Below are positions 24,120-34,483 of a stretch of 64,000 nt of DNA, in pieces. Within the stretch, counting starts at the first letter, position 1. Each line of letters begins with the position of its first letter. The notes under the pieces are model-generated. The model worked only from the letters and a program-made list of their open reading frames with translations, did no database searches and was not told the DNA's origin. Where the stretch lies: NCBI GenBank assembly GCA_037951105.1, contig JBAMJV010001793.1, forward strand, positions 62,001-126,000, in the 5' to 3' direction. The translations under genes and the position numbers were made by a program. The DNA is from Echinarachnius parma (taxonomy: Eukaryota > Echinodermata > Echinoidea > Clypeasteroida > Echinarachniidae).

Positions 24120-24540
24120 ACAGTTAATATGATATACACATGTGAATAGCTTTCCCATTTCAACTTTAATACCAAATGCCTCTCACCCTTGTGTGTGCGT
24201 GCGTAGGTGTTTAATATATATCTCGCTTGCCATACATTGTTTTTGCACATTTCAAAAGCCTACGGTAATAAAGAATATTATATTTTCTCAACCGAAATTA
24301 AGCTTTGGGATCACCTAAATGTATAACCATTGACCTTTTGTGTCGGACTATACAAAATAATATATTATGAGAGAATTTCATGTCATATTTCATGTCATGG
24401 TAAAAATTAATCACAGTAGCATTTTATTTTAACTTCAATACCAAATGCCTCTCATGTTTGTGTGTGCGTAGGTTTGTAATATATCCCACGTGCCAAACAT
24501 TGTGGTTTTTTTTTCACATTTCATATTCATTACATAAGAG
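24120..24540. repeat. ~290 bp duplication
   Basis: CAATACCAAATGCCTCTCA-like phrases near 24168 and 24435 are each followed by GTGTGTGCG, TAATATAT and GCCA(A/T)ACATTG. Confidence 0.7.
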
Positions 24541-24901
24541 AAAGACAGAGTGATAGATAATGTAGGCTGTAGCTCTTAAGAAAAACTTGTAATATTTCAT
24601 GGCATGGCAAAACAAGAATTGCAAACAAGGATTTTGAATCTCCAACTTCCAATCATATTGACCTTTATAGGTTATAATCTAATTTCATTTGTTCATTCCT
24701 GTTTATACACATTCTTCATAAAAACATACAAAAAAAGATACAATACATAAACTACATGTATTATAATAAGTCATACAAAATAAATGTCTAAGAGAATTAA
24801 TTAGTGAATTAAATCAATTGAGAATGTGCAGAAGCTTTATTTGGTGTTGATCCCATTTGAGAAAGTAAATATTATAGTGCATGCAGATGGAAGTGTTTTT
24901 C

Positions 24902-24922
24902 ATAATAATAATAATAATAATA
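24902..24922. repeat. ATA trinucleotide microsatellite
   Basis: About seven ATA repeats. Confidence 0.9.
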
Positions 24923-25096
24923 CAAGTAGTATATAAAACTGGAGGGATAGCATTAGCATGACTAATGTGAATTAAAATTTTCATGAGAAAAAATGTGATA
25001 TATCACATAATTGTAGCCAGGTGCAAGGTATTGTATATCTGGGTATAAATTGGCATAAATCATATTTCACATCTGGCCTTTCATTTTAGACAAATT

Positions 25097-25354
25097 TGTG
25101 ACCGGCTATAGCATAACCCGGCACTTGTCGGTAAAAATCAAAATGTAGAATTTCACACCATTAGGAAGGCCTCATCGCAATCTTTCATTTTATGCTTTGT
25201 TCTAACTTAATGGTCAATAATTGGCGAAGATATGATTGTTTCAATTTTTACAATCATAAGTCTTTTACACACATTGTGTGAAGTTAAAATGCCCATTTCT
25301 TCAACAACAAAAAGAATTACCGACAAGTGCCGGGTTTTGCTATAGCCGGTCACA
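25097..25354. mobile_element. MITE family E, copy 2
   Basis: Inverted termini of 38 bp differ at one position: TGTGACCGGCTATAGCATAA on the left and its mirror ending GCTATAGCCGGTCACA at 25354. The flanks are TT on both sides rather than TA. The interior matches copy 1 in reverse orientation. Confidence 0.88.
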
Positions 25355-25418
25355 TTTTACAAATTGAGTGGGAGAAAGAAAAGTACAAAAGAAGGAGAAG
25401 AATGATGTTTGGATGTAA

Positions 25419-25523
25419 TTAACCCGTTCAGGACTCACTGATTTTGCTACAACATGTATTTTCTATCATAAACCCAAGCCCAAATATTTTCAGGACCAGC
25501 CCTGAGATTCCTCAATGGGTTAA
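25419..25523. mobile_element. Microelement B, complete, 105 bp
   Basis: It runs from TTAACCCGTTCAGGACTCAC to CTCAATGGGTTAA. The centre has TTGCTACAACATG and AAACCCAAGCCC, and the terminal TTAA is at 25520-25523. That same TTAA begins MITE D. Confidence 0.85.
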
Positions 25524-25972
25524 AGGGATATCTAGTATCTTTGTTGACATGTGCAGAAAGTGATGAATGGTTGATACAATTTGTATGTTTGTGATCTGAT
25601 ATGTCTATCGAGTAACGTGTGAACATTTCATGTTAACCCGTTCACTTCGAGATTCTGAATTTCCCATAGACTTTGTACATAGCCCAGCCGGTTCCCGTAC
25701 GCAACGGGTTAAATGGCCGAGAAATGAGCAAAAAATGCAAAGTGATATTCCCAAACTCATTGCCCTGACTTTGTACACAGTGTTAACTTTCCAGTGGATA
25801 ATTAAAAACCTGGACAGTTCAATAAAAGTCTCTTAGTTTAATGAAAGGAAAATTTGAAACACATAACTTGTTCCATGCTTTTATTGTTAATACAAATACT
25901 ACAAGGCATGAGAGAACCGCTACAATTCCAATTGGATTTTGAGGATTTGAACAATGTTACTAATTCCCTTTA
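25520..25972 (-). mobile_element. MITE family D, complete, with nested C
   Basis: TTAAAGGGATATCTAGTATC on the left mirrors a TTCCCTTTAA end at 25972. TTAA stands at both ends (25520-25523, 25969-25972). The orientation is reverse to 31405. It is about 75 bp longer than the other D copies because microelement C sits inside. Confidence 0.85.
25633..25712. mobile_element. Microelement C nested in D
   Basis: TTAACCCGTTCACTTCGAG to CGTACGCAACGGGTTAA, with TTAA at both ends. The D sequence continues directly on either side (TTCATG before, ATGGCCGAG after), as seen by comparison with 50529-50905. Confidence 0.87.
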
Positions 25973-26800
25973 AGATCAGATTAGTACTTTGAATTAGTAT
26001 TAAGGAAATTAACAAGAGGCCTAATGGCTATATAATAGGGACATGCATTATTACTAACCCAGATTTTTGGGGCAAATTGGGTTACAATTTTGTATGCGCT
26101 CGTTTTTACCATTCTTCTACATATTATACCTAGGGCTTTCAATACTAATAGGATTTTCGTCGCCATAAATGATAACAACTTCTCGATGATTGCTGCGAGC
26201 AGTTAATACACTTCTCAAAGTCTTCGAGGAGATGGCCTATGAAAATGTCACGACACAAGAAGAAAAGAAGAAGCAAAATGTCACGACCGACGCAATCTTG
26301 AGGAAAAAGAAGAAGTCGGTTTTCCCCTTTCTCAAATGACAGAACTTCAATTTACATTTCATGAATTAAAAAAATTAAGAAATAGTAAGAAAACACCGCC
26401 AAAAGAAAAATAAAATGCTACAATACAAATAAAGACGCCCCCACAAAAGTTACATCAAAGTTTTAACGAGTTATACAACAACAAAAACAACAACAAAGAA
26501 AGAAAAGGAAACAGAAAACATATTAAAAATGCTTTTAGCGATAATCAGGGATTGGTAATGGGAACCTTTGGATATATGAGAGTCACCCCCGCACAACTAT
26601 ATCTCAAAGTGCCGAATTATACTTGTAACAAAAATAAAGATTAATCACTTTTTATTGAACACTAGGCAGGTGGAAATGAGAAAACTTAACTTCAAAATAA
26701 TCTCAAGAAAATATATTTCATCGGTGTGGTTAATAAACGATCAAATGAGAAATTGAAGCAAATACCATTAAAGGTAAAAACAAAAAAACACAACAGCATG
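25973..26800. other. No recognisable gene
   Basis: A-rich sequence with AAGAAGAAG patches and a short AAAATGTCACGAC direct repeat near 26240 and 26276. Confidence 0.45.
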
Positions 26801-26805
26801 GCAAT

Positions 26806-27192
26806 GGGGGGGGGGGGGGGGGGGGAGGGGGCACATATTCCAATTAATAAATGAAAAAACATACAACAAGGTGAAAATAAAGGAGAAAATACAAACTGGG
26901 CCCCTCCAAAATACTTTACCTACAGGCGCTATATGCCACTATCTAAGACAAGAGGACATTAAATAAGAACAATAACAAAATGCATCAAGTGTGCCAACCC
27001 CCCCCCCCCCCAAAAAAAAAAATAAATAAATTAAAAAAAAAAAATAATAAATAAATAAATACGAAAATAAAATATAAATAAATAAATAAATTAAATTAAA
27101 TAAAATAATCAAATAATCAAAAAAAATAAAAAATAAAACTTTAAACTGGGGGGATGCCCCGTCCAATCAGTAAACCTGTGCTACGCCACTGA
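26806..27192. repeat. G tract, C tract and AAATA-rich region ending TACGCCACTG
   Basis: A G run at 26806-26831, a C run near 26998-27011, then about 130 bp of A/T with AAATAAATA. It ends GCTACGCCACTGAAG near 27180. The last phrase is the end of the GGCGTAGC-type element seen complete at 34027, so this is probably one or two broken copies with expanded homopolymers. Confidence 0.6.
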
Positions 27193-27960
27193 AGACAAGA
27201 GGGCATTATATACTCCAGCAAAAATTGTTCTGCTGGTCACAAGATAAATCAGGCCTAAATACAGTACCTAGCATAATGATATATTGGGAAAGCTTATAAA
27301 TGGTTGTCAAATGAGGAAATGAGATATTGAAGCATAAAAACTTCACATTATTGAGTACTTACATGTATATCATAAAAGGGCACATGATTAAAAGTGGAAT
27401 ATAAAGCTGATATAAAAGAAACAATATACTGCATTATAAAGAACATCTACTCCTTTTATGTCATTCTCGAGTACTTATATTATAATATAATAAAGTGCAA
27501 CTATTAAGATGATGTTAGACAGAATATGGCATTATGTGAATGAGTAAGTATGTAATATTGACTTGCTAACTATCTCATTTAGTGACAACCGTAGTCAATT
27601 ACCCTTTAACAAATTGCAATACACAGGCTCGAATTACTTGAGAAACTTTCCAAAGTTTCCCTTTCAACTATGAAACATTAAAAAAAACTCTGATCGACAT
27701 AATACACAGCATTCTAAGTTCCCACAGGCATGCAATGAGTTAACCTGGTTTAGCATGTTTAGGTTTTAATGACTGCTATCCCAAGGAATATTCAAGAAGC
27801 AAATATCTTTCTGAAACCATACTCTAAAAGATATCCACAATCTTAACCCATACGGGAGAAACATGGTCTTGATGAATGCAGTAATCAGCACTCCGTTATA
27901 TTTAAATTACAAACAATGCAGGATAAAAAATGTTATGGATTTACATCATACATGTATGTG
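27193..27960. other. No recognisable feature
   Basis: AT-rich spacer without a supported gene. Confidence 0.45.
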
Positions 27961-27964
27961 TAAC

Positions 27965-28135
27965 AGGTTCTCAAATATGTCATCGAATTACTATGTGATG
28001 TTTTAATGGACTCTAAAATATGTCATACAATTGCATTATCTGAGTAATGAGTTCTCAAATATGTCATAGAATTACGTTATGCGATATTGCAATGGACTCT
28101 GAAATACAAATAGAACTACATTATGTTATACCGTC
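27965..28135. repeat. Minisatellite, ~42 bp unit, 4 copies
   Basis: (G/A)(G/A)(T/C)TCT(C/A)AAATATGTCAT followed by (C/A/G)AATT(A/G)C recurs near 27967, 28010 and 28050, with a partial copy near 28095. Confidence 0.75.
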
Positions 28136-28587
28136 AATGGGGTTGATACTTCACAATACTCGGGTAATTAATTAGCGCTAATGATGTGGTCGCAGGAGTG
28201 TTTCAAATCAATAATTTTACTAATGGATACACAGACATAATGGATACAATCATGTTACGGACATGCGCTAATTAAATGTTCAATATCATTGATTTATAAC
28301 ATACAGGATATGTTGTACACAATACCATGTGTTGTACATGGGTACAATTGCCTACGAGTTTGCAGTGTATAGTTTAGAAAGGCAATTGGGAGATAATTGC
28401 AATATTTTTTACAGCATTATAAATTATAATGTTCATGTTCTATGATAACTAAAGAATCTAGCATGGAACCAAGCTAAATGGTTTAATGAATATGGGGGCA
28501 TTTATGGACCCTGTTTTTTTCTTTTCTTCAAAGGTTAAGGCTGTCTGCTTTCGTGACAATTACACTACCAAATTATGATAATCACAT

Positions 28588-28790
28588 TAACCCATTCAGG
28601 ACTGCATGGTGCTAAGTTAAACACTTGAAAATGTGTGTTGCATCAAAATTATATTGCCCACCCCCCCAAAAAGAAAAAAGAAATAAATAAATAAAATAAA
28701 TGAATAAATAAATAAATAAATAATAATACAAAATAAATAAATTAAAACATGAATAAATAAATAAATCAAAAATCAAAAATCATTATATTT
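28588..28790. repeat. Truncated B then AAATA-rich tract
   Basis: TTAACCCATTCAGGACTGCA begins a B element that breaks off. A short C run and an (AAATA)n-like tract of about 100 bp follow. Confidence 0.7.
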
Positions 28791-29998
28791 TCTTTGCAAA
28801 GAAATCTGTATAAGTAGCCCCCTGCAAAGCAGATTAATCATGGCAACAACTGAATAGTATTATCAAATTTCTGTAGGGGATTAATTGATGAAATGGTGGA
28901 ATTTTCACCTTTATCCACTATCCTAAACAATGCTTTTTTTTCTATAATTGATAATTTATCATTTATAACAGGGGGAAACACCTGTTGAATTTTCTTTTAC
29001 AAGGTATAATTACAATTTCTCTAATTAATCATTTCTTTTTCCAATATGAGGGATCCAACAAGTCAAATTTTCTTTTCAAAGTATTTGTTGGCTATTTGGA
29101 GCTCCCCATCCCCTGCATAACAGGGGATAACAAAAGTGAATGGTACGATCAAACAGCTCTTGGGGACAAGCTGTTAAAAAGATGGATTCTTCTTTATCAC
29201 TCAAACTCATCCCCCTTTTCTGTTAATTGAAAACCTTAGGCGACCCATCAATCATATAACAGGACCCAAAACGAGCACACTACTATGCTTTGATATAAAG
29301 AAATTACTTAAAAGTTAAAATACAAAAATGTTACAAGGTTTGTTTCATTTAAAGGGCTTTTGAAACTGAAGGCTTGAACTGTTTGATATTTTAACAGTTT
29401 GAGCATCTTGTGTTATGCTATGCTATGGATTTATAATTTAACCATTTCTAGCAATAAACAACCATGTGTTACAAATAACACACACATTTGAATATGTAAA
29501 GATAAATGTAAACCTTCTAAAGAAACCACACAAACAATAACATCATTGGGAGAAAAACCTACAAATTAACACAAAATGTGCATACTAGTGCAGCTATTCA
29601 ATGCAAAATGAAGGTGAATTAAATTAACAAGTTTACCAAGGTTATACAAGACCGCAGTGGCCGCAAAATTATAATAAAATTATACTCAGGTCATTGGATA
29701 TATATATTCACACCCCAAAAAATAAACAAGAGAAAATAGCGTATATAATTATATCATTTAGTGATTGTATTTCAAGGCTAAATTAATTTTTAGCTATTCA
29801 TAAATTGAGTGCTGATATTGAGAATGCATAATTTAGGATTTAATGGGTATGATTATCAAGTATATCAATTTCATACCGCTATCATTAAATATAATTTCAT
29901 ACAATCGAGTGACATTGAGCGATGGGTAATTCCTTACATGGATTAACCGCAGACATTTTTTTTGGAATAAACTGATCTACCAACATATTTTGTCAAAA
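28791..29998. other. No recognisable gene
   Basis: AT-rich. An 81-codon plus frame at 28985-29230 has no recognisable domain. Confidence 0.45.
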
Positions 29999-30060
29999 TA
30001 CAGTCAAACTTATCTATAGCAGCCAACCTGCCTATAGTGGCCACCAAATGAAATCCCCTG
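29999..30060. mobile_element. MITE family M, left-end fragment
   Basis: TACAGTCAAACTTATCTATA, then CAGCCAACCTGCC and TATAGTGGCCACC. The right half is missing. Confidence 0.65.
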
Positions 30061-30450
30061 TTGTATATAATTATATAAAAAAGAAACCAATTGATTATCA
30101 TTGTCTTGAAGACTAATACATGCACAATTTTATTTTATTAATTTCCAACCATTCTGTCCGCAACCTTTCAGTTTAATTAACTAGCCAAGGTGATATAATT
30201 TGTATCGAAGCTTGAAACATGAAACCTGTACATTTTTTCAAATGATAAATTGGCAATTAATTGAACGGTTATCAAATATATGTTGTATATATTAACAAAA
30301 AGAAACCAATTGATTCTCAATGTCTTGAAAACTAATATACATGCACAATTACGTTATTTTCCATTCCAAATGAATTTGTTTGCAGCCTTCCCGTTCAATT
30401 AACTTCTACCCAAGGTGATGTCATTTGCATCGATGTATTTGACTCCAACT
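30061..30450. repeat. ~230 bp tandem duplication
   Basis: AAAAAGAAACCAATTGATT, TGTCTTGAA, ACTAATA and ATGCACAATT occur in order near 30077 and 30297. CAAGGTGAT follows in each copy near 30187 and 30411. Confidence 0.8.
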
Positions 30451-30635
30451 TGTCTGCTGATGAGATCAGCTAGCATGACATTTCGATTTTCAAAGACATT
30501 TCTCTTCACAAAATTAACTTTCTGAGGACAGGACCTTGTCTTCAATTGATTACTTTAACCAATGTGCTACCCAGAGATCATTGTGTGTGTGTAAAGAATT
30601 TAAAGGCTTTTCATCTGGATTGTAGAGATAGACGG

Positions 30636-30870
30636 GGCTCGACACTAGCACTTGCCCTATGAACTTGCCTGGGGCAAGTAAGTATTGATGTCGGGCAAGT
30701 AAAGTTTCATAAATTACCTAGAGCGCTCTTTTATGATGTGCTCATGGGCTCTTTGACTCTTGAATGTACTTGATAATAATAGACATTATTGGTTTCCCTC
30801 GCGGCCAGATCAGACAAGCAAAAGTAAACAATTTTTTCCACTTTGGTGGCCCGAAGACAGGTTCTTGAAA
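30636..30870 (-). repeat. Family X, copy 3 (partial)
   Basis: It starts GCTCGACACTAGCACTTGCC, followed by GGGGCAAGTAAG and TGATGTCGGGCAAGTAAAG. A GGTGGCCCGAAGACAGG phrase is near 30845. This is the left part of the X consensus. Confidence 0.7.
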
Positions 30871-30906
30871 TATAACTTGGCACTCTGGGTTTAGCGACAT
30901 CCATAA

Positions 30907-31229
30907 AGGCCCGGTCACATATCACCAGATAACCGGTAGCCCATTTCATAAAACACTCGCAATTGTTGTAAGTGTCCAATTATTGTTACTATTTGGTCAA
31001 CAGCCAATCAGCATGGAGCATTATAGCTGTTGCCATGGTAGTTACAATAATTGGACAGTGTTTCTTGTTAGTTCCTTGTCAGGTGATGTACTTTGTTGTA
31101 CCCAGTGGAATGTTTTGTGCGTGAAGCAATGGAAAACGACTTTCACCACCGGATAATTTGATTTTGCGGATTGCCTGTTCGTTGGGCATCCGTTTACGCT
31201 ATCTGTTGATATGTAATGTGACCGGGCCT
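30907..31229. mobile_element. PIF/Harbinger-like MITE F, copy 2, with insertion
   Basis: It starts AGGCCCGGTCACATATCACC and ends TGACCGGGCCT, with TAA at 30904-30906 and 31230-31232 as target duplication. It is about 95 bp longer than the other F copies because of a second inverted-repeat sequence near 30938-31068. Confidence 0.87.
30938..31068. mobile_element. Nested fragment with AATTATTG palindrome arms
   Basis: GCCCATTTCATAAAACACTC starts it. GTGTCCAATTATTG is mirrored by CAATAATTGGACAGTG. The interior includes CAGCCAATCAGCATGGA. It interrupts F copy 2. Confidence 0.5.
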
Positions 31230-31384
31230 TAAAAAGGTCTCTTGATACTACAGTGCATGGGTTTAACCAACTATCTGTATAAATTCATGGTCATTTTCAT
31301 ATGTTTGAATCTGGAATAAAGATGTGCCTCTGATAATAATAATAATATTTGGGTCACTGTAGTAGAGTTAATACATGATCAACC

Positions 31385-31408
31385 AGGTTCATGTAGCCAA
31401 TGGGTTAA
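31385..31408. mobile_element. Microelement A right-end fragment
   Basis: ACCAGGTTCATGTAGCCAAT followed by GGGTTAA. Its terminal TTAA (31405-31408) is also the first TTAA of the D copy that follows. Confidence 0.65.
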
Positions 31409-31787
31409 AGGGATCTAGTAACATTGTCCAAATCCTCAAAACTTACTTGGAACTCTAGCGGTTCTCTCATATCTTGTTGTATTTGTAAATTACCAATAGA
31501 AGCATGGGACAGGTTTCATTCTTTTTAAATTTCCCTTTCATTAAAATTATATTTAGGATTGAAGTGTTCAGTTTTTTTTATTATCCACTGGATAGTCATA
31601 ACCGTGTACAAAGTCAGTGCAATCAGTTAGTGAATATCACTTTGCATTCGGCCATATACATGTAACATCCATTTAACATGAAATGTTCACACATTACTCA
31701 GTGAAAATATCAGATCACAACAATGCACATTGTATAAACCATTCATCACTTTTTGCACATGCCAACAAAGCTACTAGATCCCTTTAA
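31405..31787 (+). mobile_element. MITE family D, complete reference copy, 383 bp
   Basis: The 22 bp inverted termini TTAAAGGGATCTAGTA(A/G)C(A/T)TTG differ at two positions. TTAA occurs at both ends (31405-31408, 31784-31787). The interior carries ATCCACTGGA and GTGTACAAAGTCAGTGCAAT and has no frame of note. TTAA duplication is typical of piggyBac-type elements. Confidence 0.88.
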
Positions 31788-31839
31788 GATTGAAATGGCG
31801 GATAAGGATGAAATGGCGTGACATTGACATTCATTATCA

Positions 31840-33140
31840 ATATCTCATTAATAAAGCTAGCCGATACACAAAGGTATCCTGCCTACGTCATCTGCTCATC
31901 AATATATCAATTCCATACTACTGACAAGCAAGCTTCATTAACTTTCCACACTTTCCCAGCAGAACTTCATAAATTATAGATAGTAATACATAATGATAGA
32001 AAACCAAATATGTATTGTATGATTAGTTAATGAATTTCCTCTAAACATTTGGCCTGTAATTTCTATAGAGCATGCAATTGCAAATATTTGATGCTAACAA
32101 GCAAGCTTCGTTAACTTATCACACTTTCCACACAGAACTTCATGAATTATAAATTGTTAGACTTTTTACCAAGGATATCCTAGTCTGAAATTGCAGTCAA
32201 GAAATTAATATTAGCCAAAAAATTTGCCAGTAATTATGATTAGTTCATCAATTCATCAATTAAGCGTCACTCCATGAACTCAACAAATTTTCCTGATATT
32301 TACAAATTATGAATGGCTTGATCTAAACGAGGCTATTCTATCATATCATTAATTAATCTAATAGTAATAGCCTCGAATTTGGGAGTAATTATCATCAATA
32401 CATCCATTCTGTGATACCGGATGTTAGAAACAAGCGTCTTTCACCAATTCCCCACATTACACCAATGGAACCTGGTGAATTATTGATGGTTTGCCTTTAC
32501 CAAGGCTAATCGATGTACTAAAAACACATCATTAATCAATCTATTAATATACTCTCAAAAAGTAATAATTATCAAATCATAAATTTGTTGCACAATAGTG
32601 GGTGTTATAAGCAAACCAGCTTCACTGATTCCCCCACACTTCCTCAACAGAGCTTCATGAATTACAAATTGTATACCAAGGCTATTTTATTACAAATAAA
32701 ATTATTAATTAATGTAATATACTCTCAAATTTGGGACATTAATTCCATGCATGAATACAGGATGTTAGAAACGAGCGTCCTTCACCGATTCCCCACATTA
32801 CACTAATGGAACTTGGTGAATTAGTGATGGTTTGCTTTTACCAAGGCTAATCCATATACCAAATACACACATGATAATCAATCTATAAATATACCCTCAA
32901 ATTTTGGGGTAATTATCAACAAGTACATCAATTCATTCCATGAAACTAGGTGTGAGAAACAAGCAAGCAAGCGTCATCGATAACCCATAATTTCTCAACA
33001 GAACTTCATGAATTATGGATGGTTTGCATTTAACTTGGCTATTCCATGTACCAAAATACACATCACATAGTTAATCAATGTAATATATTATCCTCAAAAT
33101 TGGGAGACATCATCATCAATGCATCAAATCGTTGCATATG
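31840..33140. repeat. Tandem array, ~180 bp unit, about 7 copies, with a ~340 bp higher-order pair
   Basis: Units share GCAAGCTTC or AAGCGTC followed by CACTTTCC or CCCCACATTA, then GAACTTCATGAATTA, TTTACCAAGGCTA and ATTAATCAATC. The copies at about 32420-32520 and 32760-32855 are much more alike than their neighbours (GATGTTAGAAAC(A/G)AGCGTC, ACATTACAC(C/T)AATGGAAC), which indicates a two-unit higher-order repeat. Confidence 0.85.
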
Positions 33141-33184
33141 GGGGGTGTTTCACAAAGATATATTATGCATATTTGATAATAATT

Positions 33185-33395
33185 TTAACCCATTCCGGAC
33201 TGGTCAAGCATGACTGAAAATACTTGGGCTTGTGTCTATGGAGAATACATGTTGTAGCAAGATCAGGCAGTCCTGGCTGCTGCCATTATATAACCCATTC
33301 AAGACAAAATGTTTTTTTTTCTTCGTATAATATGCCTTTTCCACAGACCCCTGACAGAATATTTCTCAGAAACGGTCCTTTATGTGTTTTTTTTT
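33185..33395. mobile_element. Two decayed B microelements in tandem
   Basis: The first runs from TTTTAACCCATTCCGGACTG to GGCAGTCCTGG. The second begins ATAACCCATTCAAGAC and fades after CTTTTCCACAGACCCC. Confidence 0.7.
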
Positions 33396-33599
33396 TTAAA
33401 GCCTGTATTAAACGATTTACTGTACATTTTGTGCAGTAATGTACATGTAGTTGCAAAAGCCTGAACTTATTATTATCCCTTTAAAATGAGCTGATCACGA
33501 TCCTCAAGCTCTAAAGTGGTTTCCCACGATCCGCAAACTCAAACGGTGACCTCAAATTTACTCATCCAGGCTACTTCAAATACAGAGACATGTCATCGT

Positions 33600-33740
33600 G
33601 ATGCATGGTCCCAGTCTTTTCCGTTCTTTTTCTTTTCTTTGCTTTCTTTGTTTAGATCTTATTTACTTTTGTATCGTTTTATTTCTTTGTATTTAGTTGT
33701 CTTCTTATTTTCTTTCCTTTTCTTGTCCATCTTATTTACT
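33600..33740. repeat. T-rich low-complexity tract
   Basis: TTCTTTTCTTTGC-type phrases fill the tract; the overlapping 91-codon frame is F/L-rich as a consequence. Confidence 0.8.
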
Positions 33741-33817
33741 CAATATATCATTGTATTTTGGGGGCATTGGTTACCGTCAAAATATTGCTGAAAACTGCTT
33801 ATCTAATCTACTACTCT

Positions 33818-33900
33818 AATAACACCTGTGTAATAAAATGAGAGTCAAAATAGGGCCTAAGTTTTTAATCCTAGCAGGATCTTGTTCAGAGGCTAAATTC
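33818..33900. repeat. Second copy of the short dispersed repeat at 18240
   Basis: AAAATGAGAGTCAAAA and TTAATCCTAGCAGGATCTTG. Confidence 0.6.
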
Positions 33901-34026
33901 TTTTCCTCGTAATTTTTTGATTTACTTTTCTTTCACTACCTATACCATTTTTATTTCCCCCTACCAGCTTGGGAATATGTCACATTCTATGGGTACATCA
34001 GGGGTCCTGGTAGGAGTGGAACCTGT

Positions 34027-34192
34027 GCACTAGCGTAGCGTGGCCGGACTGATTGCAGGGCACGCACAATTATTGGGAGGGACACCTTACGTATTTGTTT
34101 GTTTTGTCAAAAAATGTCCCCTTATGTTTTTCTTCAAATTATTGGGGGCACGTGCCCCTTCCCCCCCCCCCCCCCCATAGCTACGCCACTGA
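34027..34192. mobile_element. GGCGTAGC-type inverted-repeat element, 166 bp
   Basis: The left end CACTAGCGTAGCGTGG mirrors the right end ATAGCTACGCCACTG. Inside are ATTGGGGGCACGTGCCCC and a C run of 16 (34161-34176). Ends of the same type occur at 20045 and 27180. Confidence 0.7.
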
Positions 34193-34460
34193 ACGTGTGT
34201 TCAACTGTATACCATTGAGTGCGTCTAATGGCTGCCAGAATGCCTTGCTCCTCGGGGAGTACAAAGTGCATGTCACATGCAGAGCAGAGCAGATCGATGT
34301 TGAGTGTGGGTGTCTGTCATGTCTAATGACCAGGGTCATCATTGTAAAACTTCTAATAGAGACGATGATAAATCATGTAACATTCTGTACAAATCAAGAT
34401 TAAAATATGTTAATATATTAATCTTAAAGGTCCCTTTTTCCTTTAACTTTGTTCTTTTTT
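34193..34460. other. No recognisable feature
   Basis: Two overlapping plus frames (116 and 98 codons) cross this stretch and share no recognisable motif. Both run out of, or into, adjacent repeats. Confidence 0.4.
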
Positions 34461-34483
34461 TCCCCTCTCTCTCTCTCTCTCTA
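34461..34483. repeat. CT microsatellite
   Basis: About 9 CT dinucleotides. Confidence 0.9.
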
